Positions 45,924 through 54,058 of a stretch of 59,973 nucleotides of DNA are shown here, one piece after another. Source of the DNA: a virus. Both the position numbers and the translations under genes were made by a program. Location of the stretch: positions 1-59,973 of the IMG/VR virus record IMGVR_UViG_3300017743_000009; one strand, 5' to 3'. A model generated the notes under the pieces. The model ran no database searches. It saw only the letters and a list, made by a program, of their open reading frames with translations, and was not told the DNA's origin. Position 1 is the stretch's first letter, and every line of letters begins with the position of its first letter.

Positions 45924-46619
45924 CTACATGCGTATAAATGTAGATATGCTTTTAATCTGTTCTTTTTCTTGCTCTACTTTTTCTATATCTATAGAAGCTG
46001 TAATATTTGCTAAAGCAGATGTTAATTTATCTTGATCAACTGACTCAACCAACTCACTGGCAGCCTTTTCAAGTCCTGCTGTATCAACCGATATTGCAAA
46101 TGCAGCTATTGATTCTGCGTCTATTTCCGGTGCTGTTGCAGGAATGCCTTTTATTTGAAATACTCCATCTATCTTCTCTACATTAGGTACCATTTTGCAA
46201 AGATTATCTATATCAATTTTACCTGCTTTAATATCAGCTGTTAAACTAGTTAAATCCATATCAGGAAACTTATCTTGTAAGCTATCTAAATTTTTTAACG
46301 CTTGGGCTTTATCAAGTGGATTATTACTTTTTATTTTATTAATAATACTGCCTACTTCTAATTGTAAAGATAATTCTGGTAACTTTAACTCTGGTATTTT
46401 AAATTCTGGAATAGTAGGCAATTCTGGTAGCTCTATAGTAGGGAGCATCTCTTTTAGACCACCAGCTATACTACTTACCTGCGCATCTAAAGTTGCTCCT
46501 AAACTATCGAGACTTCCCATTATACCTTCTGCACCTGAGGTGAGCCCGTCAACTGCTCCCATAGCTGCATCCTTTAGTCCATTTAATTTAGTTAATCCTT
46601 TACCTGGTCCACATGCCAT
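45924..46619 (-). CDS. Unrecognised baseplate-cluster protein
   Basis: A 231-residue protein between gp5 and gp25. It starts MACGPGKGLTKLNGLKDAAMG and has a Pro/Glu/Leu segment of repeated PEL/PEF elements (LPELPTIPEFKIPELKLPEL, about residues 65-85), followed by helical, acidic sequence to ESVDQDKLTSALANITASID. No family recognised. There is no PAAR-like His-rich core, so it is not an obvious spike-tip protein. Position among hub genes makes a baseplate hub or assembly role likely. Confidence 0.72.
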   Translation of the reverse strand: MACGPGKGLTKLNGLKDAAMGAVDGLTSGAEGIMGSLDSLGATLDAQVSSIAGGLKEMLPTIELPELPTIPEFKIPELKLPELSLQLEVGSIINKIKSNNPLDKAQALKNLDSLQDKFPDMDLTSLTADIKAGKIDIDNLCKMVPNVEKIDGVFQIKGIPATAPEIDAESIAAFAISVDTAGLEKAASELVESVDQDKLTSALANITASIDIEKVEQEKEQIKSISTFIRM

Positions 46620-46621
46620 TT

Positions 46622-48100
46622 TTAAGTCCCGTCAGTTGGTGCTACAGTTTGTTTATTATCTGGTCCGTCTCCATCAGGAGCAGTACCACCTGTCTGTAAG
46701 TGAGTATGAGTATGTAATGTTACATTAGTATCAGTAATATTACCTGTTACTACATCAATAGAACCTGTATTATAGTCTAGTGTACCAGTCTCTGCATTAA
46801 TATCTTGTGTAGTAGACGTTAAAGTCTGAGTTGTTCCAGCATTCATAAGCTGAGTTGTTCCTGCTAATAGCTGTGTTGCTTCTACTGATTTAATATTTAA
46901 ATTTTTACCAGAACCCATATTTAAATTATTAGCATAACCATAATCACCTGTTTTTGCTCCAGCTGTAGCATCTGTGCCGCCTACTATAGTTTTTCTATCA
47001 GAAAGAATAGTTACGGATTGATTACCAACAATCTGCTCATCATGGGTGCCGCCAACTTGTAAAGATTCATTTTTTTCTATTGATCTTATATCATTACCTG
47101 TTACTCGCATAGCATTATTACCGTTTATTTGAGTTGATCTGTCTGTAAGTATTTCAGTAAGATGGTTACCACCAATTTTTTCTATCTTATCTTTACCTAT
47201 AGTTACAAAATGATTACCCTCGATCTCTTCATACTTATCACCTTTAACAGATAGTTTAACGTTACCTGTTACTGTTATATTAACATCTCCAGTCACCTGA
47301 ACATTTTTACCGTTTAAATATATCTCGTAGTCTTTCCCCTTTACTTTAGTAACTCTAGAGCCATCAGCTTGAATTTCTTGAAATGTACCAGACTTATGAT
47401 AACTATGTATTCGCTCATTGTCTAGAGAATCATCTAGCTCTAAAATACTACCCTTTTCAGATTCAAAAACATAATTAAATGGGTATTTTGATCCGTAATC
47501 TTTTTCCGGTGCTTTACCATCATACCCTCTTGGATGAGGTTCATCCCAGGTTTTATTTTCATAGTCAGCAGTAGGCTTGTCATCTTGTAGTTTTAAAGAA
47601 GGTGCCTTAGCAGTAGGTACCTTAGTTACTCTTGATGCTCTTTTCTTTTTAAGATTAACATGATCTTCAGCTTTTTTTCCACGAGATAAATAACTAGCGT
47701 CTGGTTCTCCTATTTCATGTAGCCCTTTTGTGTTTCTTGGATAGTTTAAATTAGGATCATTAAATGCAGTATTTTCTTGAGGTTCTTCTCCAGGTACACC
47801 TGGTACGGCTCCAAGTATCATAGGCTTTTGATAAAACCCTTCGTCAATAAAGAAACCAATAACCCAAGTGCCTTCTACTAAACCTATTAAAGGCCCACCT
47901 ACTCCTGAAGTACCAGGTGACATAGGTGATTGTATAACAGTAGCCCATGGTAAATCAGCTGTGCTTACGTTATCTAGTTTATCAGAATGAACTCCATAGA
48001 ATCTAACTTTTACTCTACCAATATTAAATGGGTCATTTCTATCTTCTACTACCCCAAAATGCCATTGAAACTTACTGTAATTTAAATCTTGTTTAGGCAT
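46622..48100 (-). CDS. gp5: Baseplate hub spike gp5, without lysozyme domain
   Basis: A 492-residue protein (T4 gp5 has 575). Residues about 10-110 are the OB-fold of gp5/VgrG proteins (FQWHFGVVEDRNDPFNIGRV, DLPWATVIQSPMSPGTSG, GTWVIGFFIDEG, KPMILGAVPG). Residues 110-215 are a linker where T4 has its lysozyme domain; no lysozyme motif is present. Residues 215-450 form the spike beta-helix with short repeats (VTGDVNITVTGNVKLSVKGD). Near the end LHTHTHLQTGG has His463, His465 and His467, the metal-binding pattern known from spike tips such as P2 gpV. It forms the membrane-piercing trimer. Confidence 0.93.
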   Translation of the reverse strand: MPKQDLNYSKFQWHFGVVEDRNDPFNIGRVKVRFYGVHSDKLDNVSTADLPWATVIQSPMSPGTSGVGGPLIGLVEGTWVIGFFIDEGFYQKPMILGAVPGVPGEEPQENTAFNDPNLNYPRNTKGLHEIGEPDASYLSRGKKAEDHVNLKKKRASRVTKVPTAKAPSLKLQDDKPTADYENKTWDEPHPRGYDGKAPEKDYGSKYPFNYVFESEKGSILELDDSLDNERIHSYHKSGTFQEIQADGSRVTKVKGKDYEIYLNGKNVQVTGDVNITVTGNVKLSVKGDKYEEIEGNHFVTIGKDKIEKIGGNHLTEILTDRSTQINGNNAMRVTGNDIRSIEKNESLQVGGTHDEQIVGNQSVTILSDRKTIVGGTDATAGAKTGDYGYANNLNMGSGKNLNIKSVEATQLLAGTTQLMNAGTTQTLTSTTQDINAETGTLDYNTGSIDVVTGNITDTNVTLHTHTHLQTGGTAPDGDGPDNKQTVAPTDGT

Positions 48101-49392
48101 TAATAATCTCCAATTCTACATAAATTAATTATTTGATAATAAGTAGTAGCAGTAAAGGAATGTGTTAAATCTTTTATTAAAAACTTACCACTAAGCATAG
48201 AATCAGCTTCTTTTTTATTTGAAGCAGTATTCATTTCATTAATATTTAAATATACACCTTCACCAATATCTAAATCAGAATTGCCAGGTATTCTAATCTG
48301 AATTAAGTTATTAAAAAAGACATTACCATATATTTTTTTAGCGATATGTGAGTCACTAGTATCAATATAATTTGGCAAGCCCTTATTAATATGAAGCCAA
48401 TCTGTTGAATTTGATTCTTTACCAAACGTATCTAGGAAATCATCTGTTACTGGTAAAGTACTTAATAAAGGATCAACATCTTCTTGAACATACTTTAAGC
48501 TTTTACGCTCAACGCTTTTTGTAAAATAATCAACAGTAGCTATAGTATTATGTATAGCTCCAGATTCAGCAAAAGCAAATGAACTGCTTCTATTAATTTG
48601 ATTAAAACTTATTATCTGTTTACAGGCTATATCTGGTCTTGTAATCGTTGAGCGGGCATTATCTGCACCACTAAAATTAAAACTTCTTTCTTGTAAACTA
48701 ATATCATGCACATCATGAAAAAGATTATCTAATAATTTAAAATTATACCCCTCAAGATCTTGATAGAAGAAAAATAAATTAGAATAAGATGGAGAAGTTT
48801 TAGCCCAGCTTGCTAAGTAGTCCATAGTATCAAATGGAGTATCACTTGGAATTATAAAATCATTAGTGCCTTCTGTCTCATCAATAGTTAAATTATTCTT
48901 AGAATCAAAATAAAACTTTTTATCTAATTCTATAGCCTTTTCTTTTGCTTTATCGAATACTTTTTGAGCAGCAGTAGAAATATTATCTGAAAAATAATTA
49001 TCTACGGAAGTAAATGATTGCACGTAACCTAATTCAGATACTCCAGCTATAGCTAAAACACTTTCATCCGATGTTTCGTTATACCCTAGACCACCTATAT
49101 TAGTAATTCTAAAAGCTATTTCTCTTTGTTTAGTAGTAGATATATACTCAGGTGTTTTCCAGGTAGCTACTATTAGTTCATCTCCTTTTAAACCATACCT
49201 CTTAAATATTCCAGCTGAATCAAAGATAACCATACTAATTGTCATGGCTTTCTGATTAATAGAACTACTTATAGTTACATTACGTAAAAGAGGCATTAAA
49301 TCAAGATATAGCTCTTCACCACCGCTTATTGCACTTATAAACAATTCAGTAAAAGAATAAGCACCTGGTTGTACTGCTGGAATTTCACTCAT
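48100..49392 (-). CDS. gp27: Baseplate hub protein, gp27-like
   Basis: A 430-residue protein (T4 gp27 has 391) directly upstream of gp5, one base shared. It has an early beta domain (LRNVTISSSINQKAMTISMVIFD, GDELIVATWKTPEY, FRITNIGGLGYN), then IPSDTPFDTMDYLASWAKTSP with NLFFFYQDLEGYNFKLLD, a pattern of tube-like hub proteins of the gp27/gpD type, and a C-terminal GEGVYLNINEMN...FLIKDLTHSFTATTYYQ. gp27 trimer joins the sixfold tube to the threefold spike. Identity rests on pattern and neighbourhood; sequence similarity to T4 gp27 is weak. Confidence 0.78.
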   Translation of the reverse strand: MSEIPAVQPGAYSFTELFISAISGGEELYLDLMPLLRNVTISSSINQKAMTISMVIFDSAGIFKRYGLKGDELIVATWKTPEYISTTKQREIAFRITNIGGLGYNETSDESVLAIAGVSELGYVQSFTSVDNYFSDNISTAAQKVFDKAKEKAIELDKKFYFDSKNNLTIDETEGTNDFIIPSDTPFDTMDYLASWAKTSPSYSNLFFFYQDLEGYNFKLLDNLFHDVHDISLQERSFNFSGADNARSTITRPDIACKQIISFNQINRSSSFAFAESGAIHNTIATVDYFTKSVERKSLKYVQEDVDPLLSTLPVTDDFLDTFGKESNSTDWLHINKGLPNYIDTSDSHIAKKIYGNVFFNNLIQIRIPGNSDLDIGEGVYLNINEMNTASNKKEADSMLSGKFLIKDLTHSFTATTYYQIINLCRIGDY

Positions 49393-49902
49393 TTATTTCA
49401 AAAGCCTTTTTAAATTTTCTTCTGCAGCACCAGCTAAATCGTATCTTAAGAGTCTTATGACTCTTTTAGCTTCATTATCATCATCTTCTCTATTGTATGA
49501 GTATACTGGTGTAAGAGTATTCCTTACAGATACGTCAGCGTACGTATATGTGTCTTTAGAATATTTAATCCCATCTGTATTAGTATAATACTCAATATTT
49601 GTAGTTGCAGCTTCTAATGAACCGTATTTTTTTATTATATACTTTTCAAAATTAAATTGATCTAAATGCCATTCATAATATGGATCAACTATATTATTGC
49701 TTAAAAATACAAGCCATGTTCTATCAACATCTTCATAGTAATCATGAGCTATTGTCCATGGTTTATCATTAGGTGACATAGTATAATTAGCATATGAAAA
49801 AAGATCTTCTGATAGAATATCTGATAGCTTTACTTTAGATATAATATTTTTTGTTGTGTAATTATTATATACTACTTCTGGAAATGAATCAAAGTATTTC
49901 AT
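49393..49902 (-). CDS. gp53: Baseplate wedge subunit gp53
   Basis: A 169-residue protein (T4 gp53 has 196). The LysM-like core is clear: NYTMSPNDKPWTIAHDYY, DRTWLVFLSNNIVDPYYEW (compare LYWVLLMCNDNYDPYYGW in T4) and FNFEKYIIKKYGS. The C-terminus is helical (RVIRLLRYDLAGAAEENLKR). gp53 clamps adjacent baseplate wedges. It shares one base with gp48 upstream. Confidence 0.93.
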   Translation of the reverse strand: MKYFDSFPEVVYNNYTTKNIISKVKLSDILSEDLFSYANYTMSPNDKPWTIAHDYYEDVDRTWLVFLSNNIVDPYYEWHLDQFNFEKYIIKKYGSLEAATTNIEYYTNTDGIKYSKDTYTYADVSVRNTLTPVYSYNREDDDNEAKRVIRLLRYDLAGAAEENLKRLLK

Positions 49903-50882
49903 TAACTAAAACTCCTTCCACCCGCATAACCTCTATTCTTATTAGTGTTATCATTTGTTTCCTCAACATCTTCAAAGTCAGATCTAGTAATAAAGTCTAT
50001 TTCATTAATTTCTAAACTTAAAGTATACTCTACTGGACTACCAGTACCCTGGAAAAAGTTAAGACCACCTTGACCGGTATGGTCAACTCCAAAAGCAGAT
50101 ACTAAAGCTGGTTTATAAAAAATACTATTATTAATATCAGGTGTAATTAAAGCACATTGTATAATATCTGGATATCTTTGAAAGAAAGCTCCGCTAGTTG
50201 CAGAAGAACCATCTCCGAACCCATCGAGCTGTGAATGCATACTTCTTCTAATTAATTTAACTATATTACTTAAAGTTTCAGATTCAGATTTGCTCCTTGG
50301 TACTAATTTCCAATTTAATTTATGTTTTCTTATTGGTGTACCTTTAAATGCAGTAATATTAGCAGGGTTAAATATATTTCCTGCCCCCGCTTCAACAGCT
50401 GAAACTATAAAATCTGGAGATATACTTTTACCTGCTGCTTTTGCAGCTGCTTGAAGACCTCTTAAACCAGCAAAACCTTCTTGGGCTCCACCAGTTGACA
50501 TATCCCCTAGCATTTCTAGAGCACTTTTTTTAGAGTTGTTAATTGCCGCATCAATAGTACCTGTGAATCCTTCACCGGCACCTTCATTTACTTGTGCATT
50601 AGTGGCTAAAGAGATAGCTTGTCCTATTGGATTTAATTCTTCATCTTTTAAGGAAGCATTATATTCTTGACCTAATTTCTCAGGTAAAGGTAAAATGATA
50701 GAATTTTTAGTATCTATTTTTAGAGGATTATCTGTATTAACTCTATAAGTATACTCTTGAAAGTTCATTATAAACCCATATTGAGCTAAATCATCTGGGT
50801 ATGCGAGTTGACTCATACCGCCTAACCTATTTCCTTTCATTTTTACTTCTGGTGGTTTAATTAAACCGGCTCTTACTGACAT
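49902..50882 (-). CDS. gp48: Baseplate tail-tube cap gp48
   Basis: A 326-residue protein (T4 gp48 has 364). It has LAQYGFIMNFQEYTYRV early, a variable Gly/Ala-rich middle, HKLNWKLVPRSKSESETLSNIVKLIRRSMHSQ, and the end EYTLSLEINEIDFITRSDF matching the gp48 C-terminal pattern (TFTLEITMREIITLNRASL in T4). gp48 caps the hub and begins tube assembly with gp54. An AGGAC site lies five bases before the ATG. It heads the minus-strand baseplate group, divergent from gp4. Confidence 0.85.
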   Translation of the reverse strand: MSVRAGLIKPPEVKMKGNRLGGMSQLAYPDDLAQYGFIMNFQEYTYRVNTDNPLKIDTKNSIILPLPEKLGQEYNASLKDEELNPIGQAISLATNAQVNEGAGEGFTGTIDAAINNSKKSALEMLGDMSTGGAQEGFAGLRGLQAAAKAAGKSISPDFIVSAVEAGAGNIFNPANITAFKGTPIRKHKLNWKLVPRSKSESETLSNIVKLIRRSMHSQLDGFGDGSSATSGAFFQRYPDIIQCALITPDINNSIFYKPALVSAFGVDHTGQGGLNFFQGTGSPVEYTLSLEINEIDFITRSDFEDVEETNDNTNKNRGYAGGRSFS

Positions 50883-50891
50883 GTTTAGTCC

Positions 50892-50899
50892 TATAAATA
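50892..50899 (+). promoter_or_regulatory. Late-type promoter (TATAAATA) directly before gp4
   Basis: An exact T4 late consensus on the plus strand in the 22-base divergent gap, ending five bases before the gp4 ATG at 50905. Between it and the ATG there is no Shine-Dalgarno sequence. If this is the promoter, the mRNA would begin at about the start codon (leaderless or nearly so). Confidence 0.5.
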
Positions 50900-50904
50900 T
50901 CTAA

Positions 50905-51345
50905 ATGGCGTATAAAGGTAAATTTAAACCTATTAACTATTACAAGTATTTAGGTAACCCTACAAATATTATTTATCGAAGTCTATGGGAATGTAAGCTA
51001 ATGTCCTATTTAGACAGGCATAATGATGTAATAGGATGGGCAAGTGAGGAGATAGCAATCCCATATCGTAGCCCTTTAGATGGAAGAAAGCATAGATACT
51101 TTCCTGATTTTTATGTAAAAAGAAAAATAGGGAGCAGTATTAAAGAATCTTTAATTGAAGTAAAACCATATAAACAGACAATGCCGCCTAAAATAACTAA
51201 AAGTAAATCCCCTACTAAAAAGTATTTAAATGAGGTTAGAGCTTGGGGTGTTAATGAGGCTAAATGGAACGCAGCTACTGAATATTGTAAAGATAGAGGC
51301 TGGGATTTTAAAATAATGACCGAGAATGAACTAGGGATCAAATAA
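50905..51345 (+). CDS. gp4: Head completion protein gp4, PD-(D/E)XK nuclease fold
   Basis: A 146-residue protein close to T4 gp4 (150). It has IIYRSLWECKLMSYLD, EEIAIPYRSPLDGRKHRYFPDFYV and SLIEVKPYKQTMPPK, with C-terminal NAATEYCKDRGWDF. Glu29, Asp68, Glu85 and Lys87 form the E...PD...ExK set of TnsA-like nucleases, all intact. gp4 acts after packaging to finish heads before tail joining. It is divergent from gp48 and shares one base with the next gene (TAATG). Confidence 0.93.
   Translation: MAYKGKFKPINYYKYLGNPTNIIYRSLWECKLMSYLDRHNDVIGWASEEIAIPYRSPLDGRKHRYFPDFYVKRKIGSSIKESLIEVKPYKQTMPPKITKSKSPTKKYLNEVRAWGVNEAKWNAATEYCKDRGWDFKIMTENELGIK
50970..50977 (-). promoter_or_regulatory. Possible late-type promoter (GATAAATA) for the gp48 operon
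   Basis: The minus strand has GATAAATA inside the gp4 gene, about 88 bases before the gp48 ATG at 50882. The 22-base divergent gap leaves little room for a minus promoter, so an intragenic site is expected. The match is to the NATAAATA motif only. Confidence 0.35.
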
Positions 51346-51995
51346 TGGCTTTACAATATCTTTTTCAAAAAATTATTAAAGATGCAGCTCTTTTAAATAT
51401 TTCAGCTGATATGAATAAGAGATCTAGGGAATACTTTAAACAAAAAGCTGGTGAATTACAAAATCAAAGACCGGCTAATATTCTTAAAAGAAAATCAGTT
51501 CAAGAAAATGCAACTGCTCAAATACCTTTTAAACCAGGTGATATATTTCTTTTTAATTATATGCCTAAAAATGCAAACAACGAGAGACTGTTACCATACT
51601 ATGATAGATACCCATTAATAGTACTAGTAGATGTAACACCTGAATATGTTTGTGGGTTAAACTTCCACTATTTACCATATGAAGAAAGAGCAGTTTTATT
51701 AACTCAACTATATAATTTTTTAGTAGAAGATACTAGTGGTACAGAAGGTCTAGATACTATGTTGGGAGATAAAGCATTCTTAGATGTTACATATGATAAG
51801 ATAAAGTTACTAGATGTTCCTAAGAGTTATTGGAAACCCTGTTTTAAAAAGTACCTAAATACTAATATAAGGGGCAAATTATTAAAGATACATCCACAAG
51901 AATGGGATATTATTTTACAGCTACCGCTAGAGAGATTTGTTAGAGCTAATAGACAAAGAGTATTTAATGATTCTCGTAATAAATGGAATAAGTAA
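51345..51995 (+). CDS. Conserved T4-like protein of unknown function
   Basis: A 216-residue protein between gp4 and gp54. It has a helical N-terminus (ALQYLFQKIIKDAALL), then FKPGDIFLFNYMPKNANNERLLPYYDRYPLIVLVD and VCGLNFHYLPYEERAVLLTQLYNF, and a C-terminal YWKPCFKKYLNTNIRGKLLKI. The PYYDR.PL / GLNFHYLP pattern recurs in hypothetical proteins of marine T4-like phages. T4 has the DNA end protector gp2 next to gp4, but I cannot claim homology. It overlaps both neighbours by one base, so head or tail completion is likely. Confidence 0.8.
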   Translation: MALQYLFQKIIKDAALLNISADMNKRSREYFKQKAGELQNQRPANILKRKSVQENATAQIPFKPGDIFLFNYMPKNANNERLLPYYDRYPLIVLVDVTPEYVCGLNFHYLPYEERAVLLTQLYNFLVEDTSGTEGLDTMLGDKAFLDVTYDKIKLLDVPKSYWKPCFKKYLNTNIRGKLLKIHPQEWDIILQLPLERFVRANRQRVFNDSRNKWNK

Positions 51996-52753
51996 TGACA
52001 TTTAATATAAATGACATAAAATCTAAGGTTAATGGAATGCAGGGATTACAAGTCCCTAACTTATGTCAAGTAAAATTTAACCCTAGAGGTAAGCAGCCAG
52101 GATGGGCTAAAAATAGAGAATCATTGAGCCTTCTAGGTTATGCCTTTGCCATACCAGCTTTAAATTTAGTTACTACTCAAGTAAGAAGACAAGGGTTTGG
52201 TGTTTCAGAGCAAAGAGCAGTAAATTATGCTCCTAGTACAATTAGTCTTGAATTCTTTTTAGATAACAATAACACAGTTTTAGATTTTTTTAACCAATGG
52301 GCCTTAAGACATGTTAATTATCAAGTAGGCTCTGAGAATTCTGTAACTGAAATCGACGGTCAAGAGGCTTTATTTGGCCAAGTTGGATACCAAGAAGACT
52401 ATGCCATGGATTTAGATATAGAAATATATTCACCTATGTCAGAATCAGAAACTATTACAACATATAAAATTAGAGATGCTGCAATAATTAACTTAGGCAA
52501 TATTGAGCTAGGTTGGCAGCAAAATAATGAGATTACAACTCTAACAGTACAGCTAAGTTACAGAAGTTTTATACCAGAATCTAACCCAGTACCTCAAGGA
52601 ACTGCGGGTGGTAAAGGATTAAATTTATTTCAATTTATAAGTAAAATGAAAGGTGCTGTAGAGGTAGTTAAAAGCTTTGAAAAACCATCGAATGTTCAAG
52701 ATGCTTTAAACTTAATTAATAATGCAAAAACCCTAGGATCGGGATTCGATTAA
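51995..52753 (+). CDS. gp54: Baseplate tail-tube initiator gp54
   Basis: A 252-residue protein (T4 gp54 has 320). Its start MTFNINDIKSKV parallels the gp19 tube protein at the left edge (MAFNINEIRSQL), followed by NLCQVKFNPRG, ALNLVTTQVRRQGFG and STISLEFFLDNN, as in tube-fold proteins. It should sit on gp48 and template the first gp19 ring. T4 places 54 near 48 and 29; here it is in the plus-strand group with gp26 and the tape measure. It could be another tube-fold protein, but no other gp54 is in the window. Confidence 0.82.
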   Translation: MTFNINDIKSKVNGMQGLQVPNLCQVKFNPRGKQPGWAKNRESLSLLGYAFAIPALNLVTTQVRRQGFGVSEQRAVNYAPSTISLEFFLDNNNTVLDFFNQWALRHVNYQVGSENSVTEIDGQEALFGQVGYQEDYAMDLDIEIYSPMSESETITTYKIRDAAIINLGNIELGWQQNNEITTLTVQLSYRSFIPESNPVPQGTAGGKGLNLFQFISKMKGAVEVVKSFEKPSNVQDALNLINNAKTLGSGFD

Positions 52754-52769
52754 ATAATGGAGAAAAATA

Positions 52770-53513
52770 ATGTTACCAAAAATTGATACACCAATTTTTG
52801 ATATTGAGCTACCAATATCTAAAAAAGTGATTAAAGTGAAACCTTTTACAGTAAAAGAAGAAAAATTACTTCTTTTTGCTCAACAATCAAACTCAGATAA
52901 GTCAATTATTGAATCAGTTATGCAGGTTTGTAATAACTGTTTAGTAGAAGATATTGATGTAAGAAAATTAGCTTCATTCGAATTAGAATATCTGTTTATT
53001 AAATTGAGAGCAGTCTCTATTAATAATATAATTAAATTAAATATTTTAGATGAAAAGAATTCAACTGAAGATACACCAGTTTATATTCAAACAGATTTAA
53101 ATTTAGATGACGCAGAAATAAAAGTAAACTCTGAAAAAGAAATAGCTGACAGAATAAAATTGGATGATACCTATTCTATTAAATTAAGATACCCAGCATA
53201 CTCTCAATTAGATGCTATAGATATGAAACCTAATGAAGATAAAGCAGCAGGAGATATTGCTGTATCATTAATATCAAGTGTAATCGAATCAGTTTACAAT
53301 CAAGATGGTAGTGAAGTTTATGTTTTAGATGACTATAACCAAGAAGAGAAAGATGAATTTCTTTCAAGTTTAACATCAAAGAACTTTGCACAAATACAAG
53401 AATTTTTATCATTAGCTCCAGTTTTATATTCAAAAATAAAATATGAAAATGAAGAAGGTGATAAATTTGAAAGGGAGTTGAGAGGGTTAGCTGATTTTTT
53501 TATGTTAGCCTAA
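52770..53513 (+). CDS. gp26: Baseplate hub assembly protein gp26 (T4_baseplate family)
   Basis: A 247-residue protein of the gp26/T4_baseplate family (T4 gp26 has 208). Markers: LPKIDTPIFDIELPISKKVIKVKPFTVKEEKLLLFAQ, LASFELEYLFIKLRA, and YSIKLRYPAYSQLDAID. An AGAAAAA-type weak site lies upstream. Near the stop the sequence GAT TTT TTT ATG contains a T7 slippery site (53495-53501); a -1 shift there would add 62 residues, giving a 306-aa product (see 53501-53689). This mirrors the gpG/gpGT tail-chaperone arrangement of other phages just before a tape measure gene. Confidence 0.88.
   Translation: MLPKIDTPIFDIELPISKKVIKVKPFTVKEEKLLLFAQQSNSDKSIIESVMQVCNNCLVEDIDVRKLASFELEYLFIKLRAVSINNIIKLNILDEKNSTEDTPVYIQTDLNLDDAEIKVNSEKEIADRIKLDDTYSIKLRYPAYSQLDAIDMKPNEDKAAGDIAVSLISSVIESVYNQDGSEVYVLDDYNQEEKDEFLSSLTSKNFAQIQEFLSLAPVLYSKIKYENEEGDKFERELRGLADFFMLA
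53495..53501 (+). promoter_or_regulatory. Slippery heptamer T_TTT_TTT for -1 frameshift
   Basis: Seven T residues lie in the phase X_XXY_YYZ relative to the gp26 frame (GA-T TTT TTT ATG), four codons before the gp26 TAA. Both tRNAs can re-pair after slipping back by one base. The -1 frame then stays open for 62 codons. No clear downstream pseudoknot was identified by eye. Confidence 0.7.
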
Positions 53514-53689
53514 GCCATACGGACTTAGGAAATCATTATCAATTACAGTTTAACCTGGCTCAGCATCATAAATACTCGTTAACGGAGCTAGAAAATATGT
53601 ATCCGTTTGAGCGTGAGTTATATACTGAAATGTTAGTGGATTATTTAAAGGCTCAGGAAGAAGCTAGAAAGAGGAATAATAATGGCTAA
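53501..53689 (+). CDS. gp51: gp51-position extension read in -1 frame after gp26
   Basis: The -1 frame is open from the slippery site to TAA at 53687-53689 and encodes 62 residues including LGNHYQLQFNLAQHHKYSLT, ELENMYPFERELYTEMLVDYLK and AQEEARKRNNNG. The H.YSL.ELE.M.P.ERE.Y..ML..YL pattern is typical of the C-terminal part of phage tail-assembly chaperone frameshift products. The only in-frame ATG (about 53617) would start in the middle of this motif, so independent initiation is unlikely. In T4, gene 51 (hub assembly) follows gene 26. The end overlaps the next gene by eight bases. The gene name rests on position. Confidence 0.72.
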   Translation, partial: YVSLSHTDLGNHYQLQFNLAQHHKYSLTELENMYPFERELYTEMLVDYLKAQEEARKRNNNG

Positions 53690-54050
53690 AGATAATGACA
53701 GGAATGAAGTAGAAATAGATCTGGATAAGTATATGGCTTTAATCGAAAAGATTGATGGTCAAGAAGATACTATAAAGGAATTAAAGGAAGAAGCAGAAGC
53801 AGCACGTAAGCAGCTAGCTCCTCCTAAAAGAAAATTTATGGACTTATTTCTGGATGATAATGACGTAAATGAAAAGGCAATAATTGGATTTATTTCATTT
53901 AGTTTAATGACTATATTTGGTGTTTGTGATCTAATCACTGCATTTATGGGTCAAGATCTAGTTATATCTGATACAATTTATACATCATTTGTTGTAGTAA
54001 CACTTGGTGCATTTGGTATTAGTGAAGCTGGAAAAGCGTTCGGTAAATAG
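53682..54050 (+). CDS. Small membrane protein with coiled coil and two helices, holin-like
   Basis: A 122-residue protein. Residues about 12-46 form a charged coiled coil (LDKYMALIEKIDGQEDTIKE); residues 65-88 (KAIIGFISFSLMTIFGVCDLITAF) and 95-114 (VISDTIYTSFVVVTLGAFGI) are hydrophobic helices. The C-terminus is SEAGKAFGK. An AAAGAGG site precedes the ATG. It lies between the gp26/51 unit and the tape measure, where T4 has 27-28. Two-helix phage proteins of this size are often holins, but it may instead act with the tail in the membrane. Not further identified. Confidence 0.75.
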   Translation: MAKDNDRNEVEIDLDKYMALIEKIDGQEDTIKELKEEAEAARKQLAPPKRKFMDLFLDDNDVNEKAIIGFISFSLMTIFGVCDLITAFMGQDLVISDTIYTSFVVVTLGAFGISEAGKAFGK

Positions 54051-54058
54051 GAAAATAA

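Noticed and set aside
45924-46619. 231-aa protein as PAAR spike tip
   Set aside because: It lacks the short His/Cys-rich PAAR pattern, and gp5 appears to have its own HxHxH tip.
51111-51341. Minus-strand frame inside gp4
   Set aside because: It is antisense to a well-recognised gene and shows no family similarity.
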